From the NCBI RefSeq assembly GCF_003752025.1, contig NZ_RJKR01000006.1, positions 593,466 through 657,465 on the forward strand: 64,000 nucleotides of DNA, written 5' to 3'. The DNA comes from Curtobacterium sp. PhB115 (GTDB lineage: Bacteria > Actinomycetota > Actinomycetes > Actinomycetales > Microbacteriaceae). Made by a program: the position numbers and the translations under genes. Below the pieces are notes generated by a model. That model had not been told where the DNA came from. It worked only from the letters and a program-made list of their open reading frames with translations, and did not search any database. Below, piece by piece: positions 8,722 to 15,773 of this stretch (position 1 is the stretch's first letter; every line of letters begins with the position of its first letter).

Positions 8722-8945
8722 TGAACCCGCAGCTCTTCTTCGGGATCGGCGGAGCCATCGTCGGCCTGTGGGGTCTCACGATCGCCGTCTTCAACCAGTG
8801 GGCGCAGAAGCTGGGCGGTGACCGCCTTGCGAACGGACGACCGTTGACGCCGGGCTTCGTTCGGTTCATCGGCGTGATCCTGGCGATCGGCGGGACGCTG
8901 TTCGTCGTCCTGGCAATCACAGGGGTCCTGCCGGACCACGAATGA
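8721..8945 (+). CDS. Small two-helix membrane protein
   Basis: A 74-aa protein with one hydrophobic segment near the N-terminus (FFGIGGAIVGLWGLTIAVF) and one near the C-terminus (IGVILAIGGTLFVVLAITGV), joined by a polar loop. It begins in the stop codon of the preceding small gene. No family recognised; the coupled pair is the main clue to function. Confidence 0.65.
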   Translation: MNPQLFFGIGGAIVGLWGLTIAVFNQWAQKLGGDRLANGRPLTPGFVRFIGVILAIGGTLFVVLAITGVLPDHE

Positions 8946-8980
8946 ACCGCTTGGTCACTCGACGCGCGCGTTCCTGACCG

Positions 8981-9850
8981 TCAGAAGGTGGCGAGGGCGC
9001 CCCGGAGCATGTCGTGGCCCTGTGCCTCGAAGCCCTCGTCGCCGACGGCGTAGGCCCAGGTCGCGGTACCGACGGCCTCGCGGACTTGCAGCCAGCGCCA
9101 GGCGTCCGACTCGCGCGGATCGTCGCCGTAGCCGTCGAAGAACGCCGCTTCGAGGGTCGGATCGTCCTGCCAGTGCAGCACCGCGAGGCGGGTGAGGTCG
9201 AAGGCGGCTGGGCGCCAGCCGAAGCGGCCGAAGTCGATGACACGGAGCCGTCCGTGGCGGTCGTCGTCGTCGTCGACGATCCAGTTGCGCGGGTGGAAGT
9301 CGCCGTGGGTCGGGACCAGGGGCTCGTCCGGGTGGCCGGTGGGAAGCATCTCGAGTGCCGCGCGGGTCCGGGCGACGACTTCGGGCGAGATCCGGTGCGG
9401 GGCATCGAGCGCGGCCAGCGCCTTCGCCTGCTCGTGCAGCAGGAACGTCGGGTCGTGCCGGGTTCCGTGGTCGTGCAGACGCCGGAGGACTACGCCGGCC
9501 TGCCGGTGGACCTCGGGGGCGTGCTCGTCCACGGTGCCGAGCGCGAGGTGACCGGGGACGCGCTCGAGGATGAGGACCCGGTGCTGTTCGTCCGCGGCCA
9601 CGAGGGCACCGGTGTCCCCGGCAGCGCGCAGGGTGTCGGTCACGGTCCGGTGCGCCTCGAGTTCCCGGGGAAAGTGGGTGTTGTCCTGGCCCGAGGCCTT
9701 CACGGTGTAGCCGACGTCGCCGTCGACGACGTGCAGGACCCTCGTGTCGAGCAGGCCCCACGAGTCGTCCGCCACGAGGACGGCATCGGGGAGCGTGCGG
9801 AGCACGAACGCGATCTGGTGGTCGTCGAGTCCGGTGTCGCCCCAGGGCAT
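8981..9850 (-). CDS. Aminoglycoside-phosphotransferase-fold kinase
   Basis: Predicted small-molecule kinase of the APH/choline-kinase fold, 289 aa. The catalytic Brenner motif is visible as THGDFHPRNWIV, with the following metal-binding DFG-like motif VIDFGRFGW. An N-terminal lobe with VLILERVPG matches the hinge. The fold alone does not show antibiotic resistance; many such genes act on metabolites. Transcribed alone and convergent with the small membrane genes. TAACGT on the minus strand ends six bases before the ATG. Confidence 0.75.
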   Translation of the reverse strand: MPWGDTGLDDHQIAFVLRTLPDAVLVADDSWGLLDTRVLHVVDGDVGYTVKASGQDNTHFPRELEAHRTVTDTLRAAGDTGALVAADEQHRVLILERVPGHLALGTVDEHAPEVHRQAGVVLRRLHDHGTRHDPTFLLHEQAKALAALDAPHRISPEVVARTRAALEMLPTGHPDEPLVPTHGDFHPRNWIVDDDDDRHGRLRVIDFGRFGWRPAAFDLTRLAVLHWQDDPTLEAAFFDGYGDDPRESDAWRWLQVREAVGTATWAYAVGDEGFEAQGHDMLRGALATF

Positions 9851-9856
9851 GGCGGC

Positions 9857-9862
9857 ACGTTA
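9857..9862 (-). promoter_or_regulatory. -10 box (TAACGT), leaderless
   Basis: Minus-strand TAACGT six bases upstream of the kinase ATG at 9850. Confidence 0.5.
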
Positions 9863-9980
9863 CCCGGTCCGCTCTGCGCACCGCGGCCGTTCTGGGGGCT
9901 TGTCGACCCTTCCGCTCCCTCGGACACTGATGCAGCCGTCCGCCACCGGGGTGCGGGTACGGCGTGATCAAGGAGGCGCT

Positions 9981-10958
9981 GTGCGCACGTCGTGGAAGGC
10001 CGCAGCCGCGGTCGCACTCGGGCTCGCCCTGACGGCGGTCGTCGCCGCACCGGGAATCGCGGGAGCGCCCAGCTGCCAGGGGAGCAGCATCTCGATCCAC
10101 GAGCTGGCGTCCGGGTGTCGCGTCAGCTCCGGCGTGGTCGCGCTCGAGGACGGCCGGACCTTCGCGGTACCCGCCGCCGGCGTCACGCTCACCGCTGCCC
10201 CGGTCGCCGAAGGGAACGCCGACCCCGGTGACGTGGTGATCGCGAACCGTGGTGCCGCGGGCATCGCCGTGCAGGTCGACGAGGTGTGGGCCGGATCGCC
10301 CACCGCCGTCCGGCAGGAACGCGCAGCCCAGCAGCGCCGAGCGCTCGGAGCGACGATCCGTGGCACTGTCTCGCACAGCGGCGCCACGACGTCCGCGAGC
10401 TGCGGGAGCAAGGCGTACGTGCTGACCGGCGCGCACTGGGAGTCCACCGTCCAGTGGCGGTACAACCCGACCGGGGCGAGAGTGTCGAACGTCGCAGCGA
10501 TCCAGCGCGGTGCCGAGGCCTGGACCGGCACGATCACGGCGTGCGGTGAGACGGTCCGGTCGACGGCGGCGCAAGAGTACCTCGGCACCGCGAAGCAGCA
10601 GGCTGCGGTCACTGCTGACGGGGGCTGCGGAACCTCGAACCGGACGAGCGTCATCGGGTGGGGCAAGCTGCCGACGAAGACCCTTGCGCTGACGTGCATC
10701 TGGTCCTTCACGGGCGGGGTCGCATTCGAGACCGACCAGCGGTACTCGACGAGCCACCGGTGGGGATCGACCGGCACCTGCTCGGGCAACCGGTTCGACC
10801 TGCGCGGCATCGCGACGCACGAGTGGGGGCACTCGTACGGGCTCGGGCACTCGGCACAGAAGTCGGGGCTCGTGATGAAGCCGTCGTCCACGGTGTGCGA
10901 CACGGCGCAGCGGACACTCGGGCTCGGCGATCTGCGAGGCATCGCGGCGCTGTACTGA
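9981..10958 (+). CDS. Secreted zinc metalloprotease (metzincin/matrixin-like)
   Basis: Exported protease, 325 aa. A signal peptide (residues 1 to about 29, ending near GIAGA) precedes a propeptide-like region and the catalytic domain. The zinc site is complete: H280-E281, H284 and H290 in HEWGHSYGLGH, followed by a Met-turn (GLVMKPSS). Several Cys residues (CGSKAYVL, ITACGETV, GGCGTSN, LTCIW) suggest disulphides outside the cell. Start GTG 9981 follows a strong ribosome-binding site (AAGGAGG at 9970); the open frame upstream is not used. Function is likely extracellular protein turnover; substrate unknown. Confidence 0.85.
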   Translation: MRTSWKAAAAVALGLALTAVVAAPGIAGAPSCQGSSISIHELASGCRVSSGVVALEDGRTFAVPAAGVTLTAAPVAEGNADPGDVVIANRGAAGIAVQVDEVWAGSPTAVRQERAAQQRRALGATIRGTVSHSGATTSASCGSKAYVLTGAHWESTVQWRYNPTGARVSNVAAIQRGAEAWTGTITACGETVRSTAAQEYLGTAKQQAAVTADGGCGTSNRTSVIGWGKLPTKTLALTCIWSFTGGVAFETDQRYSTSHRWGSTGTCSGNRFDLRGIATHEWGHSYGLGHSAQKSGLVMKPSSTVCDTAQRTLGLGDLRGIAALY

Positions 10959-11028
10959 GCGGACGCGACGGCGTCGTCGATCTGTCCACAGGATCGGCTG
11001 GACGGGCCCGCTGACCGCGCGCACTGGC

Positions 11029-11034
11029 TACGGT
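11029..11034 (+). promoter_or_regulatory. -10 box (TACGGT), leaderless
   Basis: TACGGT ends eight bases before ATG 11043. Confidence 0.45.
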
Positions 11035-11042
11035 CGTTCGCG

Positions 11043-12089
11043 ATGACCCAACCTGCCCTGCCCGAGGATTACGCGGCAACGCTCGATGCGCTGAAGAAGC
11101 GCGTCCAATCCGCCAGGTTCACGGCGCAGCGCCGTGTCAACACGGAGCTGGTCCGCCTCTACTGGCAGATCGGCGCAATGATCCTCGACCGCCAGCAGAC
11201 CGCCGGGTGGGGGAGTGGGCTCGTGGACCAGTTGGCGCGTGATCTCCGGACCGCCTTTCCTGAGATGAAGGGCTTCTCACGGCGGAACGTGTTCTACATG
11301 CGCGGTTTCGCGGCAGCGTGGCCTGGCCCGGATGTCGTGCAACAGCCTGTTGCACAACTTCCGTGGGGTCACATCACCGTGTTGCTCGGTCGCCTCGACG
11401 GCCGAGAGCGCCGTGACTGGTACGCGGCGCAAGCGCTCGAGCACGGTTGGTCCCGGAACGTCCTCGAGCACCACGTCGCGACGAACGCCCACGAGCGCAC
11501 CTCAGCACTGACCAACTTCGACCGTGTCCTCGACGAGGCTGACTCCGATCTGGCGCAGCAGATCACGCGCGATCCGTACGTGCTCGACTTCTTGGCGCTC
11601 GACGCAGGTGCAACGGAGCGACAGCTCGAGGAGCGGCTCGTCGACCGCATCATCGACACGCTCCGGGAGCTCGGCACTGGGTTTTCGTTCGTCGGGCGGC
11701 AAGTCCACTTCGAGGTTCACGGTGACGACTTCTTCGTCGATCTTCTCTTCTTCCACGTCGACCGGCTCCGGCGCCAACAGCACTCGGGCACCGTTGGGCT
11801 CCTGCTCGTGGCTGACAAGAACGACCCGGTCGTGCGGTACGCCCTCAGCGGGCACGGAGCCCCGGTCGGCGTCGCTCGGTACGACCTCCTTCCACCGACG
11901 CTTCGGGCGGCACTGCCCTCGGAGGACGACCTGACGGGGATGCTCTCCGATTCCGCCGGGCCGAGCAGTCGGATTCGTGGATTCTCTAGGATCGACCCAT
12001 GTCCACGACCATGCCCGGCTTCGGAACCGAACGCATCGCGCAGCTCGGCCTGCGTGACCGCGTCTACGACCGGGTGCTCGAGGTCCTGA
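11043..12089 (+). CDS. YhcG/DUF1016 nuclease-like protein with apparent loss of the PD-(D/E)XK core
   Basis: The N-terminal DUF1016 domain (residues 1 to about 165: RRVNTELVRLYWQIGAMI, WGSGLVDQLARDLRTAFP, WGHITVLLG) and the C-terminal YhcG nuclease-like domain are both recognisable. In family members the strand VDLLFFH is followed by about 30-35 residues with the catalytic ELK motif and an AGKL segment. Here VDLLFFHVDRLR runs straight into RQQHSGTVGLLLVADKND (near nt 11755-11800), so the catalytic Glu/Lys segment is missing without a frame change. The frame also overruns the usual C-terminus and overlaps the GntR gene by 91 bases, ending in unrelated sequence. Either an inactive remnant or a DNA-binding-only derivative. 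The family is linked to recombination and phage defence. Confidence 0.7.
   Translation: MTQPALPEDYAATLDALKKRVQSARFTAQRRVNTELVRLYWQIGAMILDRQQTAGWGSGLVDQLARDLRTAFPEMKGFSRRNVFYMRGFAAAWPGPDVVQQPVAQLPWGHITVLLGRLDGRERRDWYAAQALEHGWSRNVLEHHVATNAHERTSALTNFDRVLDEADSDLAQQITRDPYVLDFLALDAGATERQLEERLVDRIIDTLRELGTGFSFVGRQVHFEVHGDDFFVDLLFFHVDRLRRQQHSGTVGLLLVADKNDPVVRYALSGHGAPVGVARYDLLPPTLRAALPSEDDLTGMLSDSAGPSSRIRGFSRIDPCPRPCPASEPNASRSSACVTASTTGCSRS
11987..11992 (+). promoter_or_regulatory. -10 box (TAGGAT) of GntR gene
   Basis: TAGGAT ends six bases before ATG 11999, inside the 3' end of the DUF1016 frame. The box suggests the regulator is transcribed from its own leaderless promoter. Confidence 0.55.
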
Positions 12090-12715
12090 TGGGCCACGAC
12101 GTCGAACCCGGCATGCGGCTGTCGATCGACGGACTCGCCCGAACCCTCGGCGTCTCCCCGACGCCGGTGCGCGAAGCCCTCGTGCAGCTCGAACGCACCG
12201 GCCTCGTCACCCGAGAGGCGAACAAGGGGTACCGGGTCTCTCCACCCCTGGCCGGCGACCAACTCGAGGCACTGTTCGACGCCCGGCTCATCGTGGAGAG
12301 CGGTGCCGTCGAGCTCGCCGCACGCGGTGACGTCGACGCTCTGCGGGAGCGACTCAGCACGGCGCTCGACGAGCAGGCTGCGGTGGCCGACGAGGTCGCG
12401 GCGGTCGGTGCGGCTGAGGCGTCAGAGGAACTCATGGCCCGGTTCTTCCGGAGCGACTGGCAGTTCCACCAGCTGATCTTCGATGCCACGCGGAACCCGT
12501 TCCTCGAGGAGATGTCGGAGATCATCACGACCCGCGTGCACCGGATGCGGCAGATCGTCGAGGGCGGCGGGGACGACACCGACCGCGCCGTGCACGAGCA
12601 CCGAGCGGTGGTCGATGCTCTCGCGGTCGGCCCGGCCGAAGCGGTCGCGGCGATGCGGCACCACATCGACGCCGTCCGGCTCCGGTCGCGCGCGGACGCT
12701 TCGCACACGAGCTGA
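11999..12715 (+). CDS. GntR-family regulator, FadR/FCD subfamily
   Basis: DNA-binding repressor, 238 aa. The N-terminal winged helix (about 12-80) contains GMRLSIDGLARTLGVSPTPVREALVQLERTGLV, here given only as positions 38-70 of the protein, the classic GntR recognition region. The C-terminal FCD ligand-binding domain (about 90-230) carries the metal/ligand signature around FHQLIFDATRN and the later EHRAVVDAL. An 18-bp perfect palindrome at 12751-12768, directly downstream and in front of the catabolic operon, is the likely operator. By analogy the ligand is an intermediate of that pathway, and the regulator represses the operon until the ligand is present. Confidence 0.88.
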   Translation: MSTTMPGFGTERIAQLGLRDRVYDRVLEVLMGHDVEPGMRLSIDGLARTLGVSPTPVREALVQLERTGLVTREANKGYRVSPPLAGDQLEALFDARLIVESGAVELAARGDVDALRERLSTALDEQAAVADEVAAVGAAEASEELMARFFRSDWQFHQLIFDATRNPFLEEMSEIITTRVHRMRQIVEGGGDDTDRAVHEHRAVVDALAVGPAEAVAAMRHHIDAVRLRSRADASHTS

Positions 12716-12750
12716 TCCCGCAGGGGTTGCGCTCTGTCGAGGTGCGAGTA

Positions 12751-12768
12751 TCTTTCCTATAGGAAAGA
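12751..12768. promoter_or_regulatory. 18-bp perfect palindromic operator
   Basis: TCTTTCCTATAGGAAAGA reads the same on both strands. It lies 38 bases before the GTG of the first catabolic gene and right after the GntR gene, the expected place for a FadR-type site. Confidence 0.75.
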
Positions 12769-12806
12769 GGTTCATCGCCGAACCCCGACATGCGAAGGAG
12801 CATTCC

Positions 12807-13829
12807 GTGAGCACACCGCAGGACTGGGTCGACCAGGATTGGGACCCCACCACCTGGACGTCGGACACCTGGCCGATCGCCGCCTGTCTGCACGGCTTCG
12901 CCCAGGTCACGCGCGACGGCACCACGTTCCACGATGCCCCGGCCGAGGTCTGGGACGACGTGTTCGCCCAGATCGCAGCCGCCGGGTTCTCGCTCGCCGA
13001 ACTCGCCGACAGCCACATCCGCCCCGCCGACCTCGAGCGCTCACGCCGCGACGAGCTCTTCGCCGTCGCGAAGTCGCACGGCATCGGGATCCCGTCGGTG
13101 CACCTGCAGCGCAAGAGCGTCATCCAGCCCGGGCACGAGGAGGACAACCTCGCGTACGCCCACCGCACCATCGACGCGGCGGCCGAGTGGGGCATGCAGG
13201 TGTTCTCGACGGGCCTGCACCAGCCGTTCACCGAGGCCCAGAAGCGCGCGCTGTGGTTCTGGACCGCGCAGGGCCCGAAGGACCCGGACGACCCGGAGGT
13301 CTGGAACGCGGCGGTCAAGCGCCTGCGGGAGCTCGGTGAGCACGCCGCCTCCGTCGGACTGCCGATGGCCCTCGAACTGTACGAGGACACCTATCTCGGC
13401 ACCGCCGACAGTGCCGTGCGCCTGGTCGAGGACATCGGGCTCGACAACGTCGGCCTCAACGCGGACGTCGCCAACCTCATCCGCCTCCACCGGCCGATCG
13501 AGGACTGGCGGGAGCTCTTCGCGAAGACCATGCCGCACACGAACTACCTGCACGTGAAGAACTACACGCGTGACGAGGCCGGCGACGGCAGCTGGGCGAC
13601 GAGCGTGCCGAGCACCATGGAGACGGGCCTCATCAACTACCGCCAGGTCCTGCGCGACGCCGTCGCCGACGGGTTCCGCGGGATCGTCATGACCGAGCAG
13701 TACGGCGGGGACAGCCTCGGCGTCTGCGCCACGAACCAGCAGTACATCCGATCCGTCCTCGCGACGACGAAGCTCGACGCGACGGCGACCCCGACTGCAG
13801 CAACCAGCAACGAAGGAGCAACCCGATGA
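12807..13829 (+). CDS. Sugar phosphate isomerase/epimerase-like TIM-barrel protein
   Basis: AP-endonuclease-2-type TIM barrel, 340 aa, cytoplasmic. Metal-ligand-type Glu/Asp/His residues are visible at barrel positions: ALELYEDTYLG, NVGLNADVANL, NYLHVKN and GIVMTEQYGG. The family contains isomerases, epimerases, dehydratase-like enzymes and the 3-oxo-isoapionate decarboxylase type, so the reaction cannot be named from fold alone. Start GTG 12807 follows GAAGGAG at 12794. First gene of a six-gene operon; the stop overlaps the next ATG (ATGA). The downstream DhaK-type kinase and TPI-like isomerase suggest its product leads to a tetrulose. Confidence 0.75.
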   Translation: MSTPQDWVDQDWDPTTWTSDTWPIAACLHGFAQVTRDGTTFHDAPAEVWDDVFAQIAAAGFSLAELADSHIRPADLERSRRDELFAVAKSHGIGIPSVHLQRKSVIQPGHEEDNLAYAHRTIDAAAEWGMQVFSTGLHQPFTEAQKRALWFWTAQGPKDPDDPEVWNAAVKRLRELGEHAASVGLPMALELYEDTYLGTADSAVRLVEDIGLDNVGLNADVANLIRLHRPIEDWRELFAKTMPHTNYLHVKNYTRDEAGDGSWATSVPSTMETGLINYRQVLRDAVADGFRGIVMTEQYGGDSLGVCATNQQYIRSVLATTKLDATATPTAATSNEGATR

Positions 13830-14779
13830 GCACCCTCGACATCGCCGTCGTCGGATCCGGCTACATGGGCGGCGGGATCGCCCAGGTCCTCGCCCTCGCC
13901 GGCCACACCGTCCGGATCGCCGACGTCTCGGCCGAGATCGCCGCGTCCAACCGCGCCCGGCTCATCGCAGAGACCGAGCAGTTCGTCGCGGACGGCCTGT
14001 TCCCCGCGGACGCCGTGGCGCGCGTCGACGCCCACCTCAGCGCCGCCGCCTCCATCGAGGAAGCGGTCGCCACGGCCGACTTCATCGAGGAGGCCGTCCC
14101 CGAGAAGATCGAGATCAAGCACGCGACGCTCCGACGCATCAGCGAAGCCGCCCGGCCCGACGCGATCATCGGCTCGAACACCTCGACGATCCTGATCGAG
14201 TCGCTCGCTGAGGCCGTCGTGGGCCCGGAGCGGTTCCTCGGCGTGCACTTCTCGAACCCGGCACCGTTCATCCCCGGCGTCGAGCTCATCCCGCACCCCA
14301 CCACGAACGAGCACGCGATCGAGGTCGGCGAGGCCGTCGTCGCCGCGACGGGCAAGCAGTCGGCACGGGTGAAGGACTCGACCGGGTTCGTGCTGAACCG
14401 CCTGCAGTACGCGCTGTTCGAGGAGGCCACGAAGATCGTCGACGAGGGCATCGCCACCCCCGACGACATCGACACCATCGTGCGGACGACCTTCGGCTTC
14501 CGCCTGCCGTTCTTCGGACCGTTCGCGATTGCCGACATGGCAGGACTCGACGTGTACGCGTTCTGCTTCGAGTCACTGCAGACCCGCTGGCCCGAGCGCT
14601 TCGCCACCCCGTCCTCGCTGCAGCAGCACGTCGACGCGGGCGAGCTCGGCACGAAGTCCGGCGCCGGGTACCTCGAGGTGCCGGCCGACCGGACGCCGGA
14701 GCTCGTCGCCTACCGCAACAACGCCTACGTCGCGATGCAGAAGCTGCTCGACGACCTCGGCCCCGCCCCGATCCACTGA
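13826..14779 (+). CDS. 3-hydroxyacyl-CoA-dehydrogenase-family NAD-dependent dehydrogenase
   Basis: NAD-binding dehydrogenase, 317 aa. The Rossmann glycine motif GSGYMGGGIAQ starts at about residue 10. VPEKIEIKHATLRRI, IGSNTSTI and GVHFSNPAPFIPGVELI follow the 3-hydroxyacyl-CoA dehydrogenase/L-gulonate-3-dehydrogenase plan, and the C-terminal helical domain begins near DSTGFVLNRLQ. In this sugar operon it more likely oxidises a sugar acid or polyol than a fatty acyl-CoA. The start overlaps the preceding stop by four bases. Confidence 0.78.
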   Translation: MSTLDIAVVGSGYMGGGIAQVLALAGHTVRIADVSAEIAASNRARLIAETEQFVADGLFPADAVARVDAHLSAAASIEEAVATADFIEEAVPEKIEIKHATLRRISEAARPDAIIGSNTSTILIESLAEAVVGPERFLGVHFSNPAPFIPGVELIPHPTTNEHAIEVGEAVVAATGKQSARVKDSTGFVLNRLQYALFEEATKIVDEGIATPDDIDTIVRTTFGFRLPFFGPFAIADMAGLDVYAFCFESLQTRWPERFATPSSLQQHVDAGELGTKSGAGYLEVPADRTPELVAYRNNAYVAMQKLLDDLGPAPIH

Positions 14780-14795
14780 GCCCGGAGCACGAGCA

Positions 14796-15611
14796 ATGAG
14801 CACGCAGAACCCCCAGAGCACCCAGAACCCCCAGGGCACCCAGAAAGCCCAGACGGAACAGCCCCGCACCGTCGTCCTCACCGGAGCGGCCTCGCCGCGC
14901 GGCATCGGACGCGCCACCGCCCACCACCTGGCCGAAGCCGGGTGGGACATCGGCATCATCGACCTCGACCAGGCCGCGAGCGAACAGGTCGCCACCGAAA
15001 TCCGCGAGCAGCACGGCGTCCGGGCCGTCGGGGTCGGCGCGAACGTCGCCGATGAGACCGCCGTCCGCGCCGCCTTCGACACGATCGAGGCCGAACTCGA
15101 GCCCATCACCGCCCTGGTCAACCTGGCCGGGGTCTCGTCCGCGCACGCCTACCTCGACCTGCCCGAGGGGGAGTGGCACCGGGTGCTGTCGATCAACCTC
15201 GACGGCGTGCACTTCGCGAGCCTGCGGGCGGCGGAGTCGATGGTCGAGCACGGCTACGGGCGCATCGTGAACCTGTCGTCCGTCTCCGCCCAGCGCGGTG
15301 GCGGCACGTTCAGCAAGACCCCGTACACGGTGGCGAAGGCCGGCGTGATCGGGCTGACCCGCGGTCTGGCCCGCGAGCTCGGCCCGCGCGGCGTCACGGT
15401 GAACGCCATCGCCCCCGGCCCGATCGACACCGACATCATGGGCGGCACCCTGACCGAGGAGCGCAAGATCGAGATGGCGGCGGACGGCGTGCTGCCCCGG
15501 ATCGGCACGCCGCGGGACATCGCCGCTGCGATCGCCTACCTGATCAGCGAGGACGCCGGGTTCGTCACCGGCCAGACGCTGAACGTCGATGGCGGCCTGT
15601 ACATGCACTAG
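14796..15611 (+). CDS. SDR-family oxidoreductase
   Basis: Classical short-chain dehydrogenase, 271 aa: TGAASPRGIGRAT cofactor loop, LVNLAGVSSA, catalytic Ser in NLSSVSAQ and Tyr/Lys in PYTVAKAG, then the PGPIDTDIM loop. All catalytic residues are present. The N-terminus has an 18-base direct repeat (nt about 14803-14845) that adds QNPQST-QNPQGT-QK before the fold, an unusual low-complexity extension. Expected to oxidise or reduce a hydroxyl of the pathway sugar. Weak ribosome-binding site GGAG at 14784. Confidence 0.82.
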   Translation: MSTQNPQSTQNPQGTQKAQTEQPRTVVLTGAASPRGIGRATAHHLAEAGWDIGIIDLDQAASEQVATEIREQHGVRAVGVGANVADETAVRAAFDTIEAELEPITALVNLAGVSSAHAYLDLPEGEWHRVLSINLDGVHFASLRAAESMVEHGYGRIVNLSSVSAQRGGGTFSKTPYTVAKAGVIGLTRGLARELGPRGVTVNAIAPGPIDTDIMGGTLTEERKIEMAADGVLPRIGTPRDIAAAIAYLISEDAGFVTGQTLNVDGGLYMH

Positions 15612-15622
15612 CGCCGCCCGGC

Positions 15623-15658
15623 CACGGATCGCGCGCCGTCCGCGCGACGCGATCCGTG
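15623..15658. terminator. Hairpin between SDR and MFS genes
   Basis: CACGGATCGCG (15623-15633) pairs perfectly with CGCGATCCGTG (15648-15658) over a 14-base loop. No U tract follows, so it may be a processing or attenuation hairpin inside the operon rather than a full terminator. Confidence 0.5.
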
Positions 15659-15670
15659 CCTCCCGTCCGG
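15654..15670. repeat. GCCTCCAG-family element, degenerate copy
   Basis: CCGTGCCTCCCGTCCGG differs from the common arm by one base in the core. It overlaps the right arm of the hairpin. Confidence 0.4.
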
Positions 15671-15674
15671 ACGA

Positions 15675-15720
15675 CCGAACGGCCAACAGGCCGAACGGCC
15701 GACAGCCGAACGGCCAACAG
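15675..15720. repeat. Three tandem copies of a 15-16 base repeat
   Basis: CCGAACGGCCAACAG(G) occurs at 15675-15690 and 15706-15720, with a one-base variant at 15691-15705. It fills the spacer before the MFS ribosome-binding site. Confidence 0.8.
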
Positions 15721-15773
15721 GCCCGGCCACCGGACACCCCGAAACCGCACCGTGCTCGCAAAGGAGCGAACCC

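Noticed and set aside
8981-9850. Aminoglycoside resistance gene
   Set aside because: Only the general kinase fold is seen; no close resemblance to a known resistance enzyme and no mobile context.
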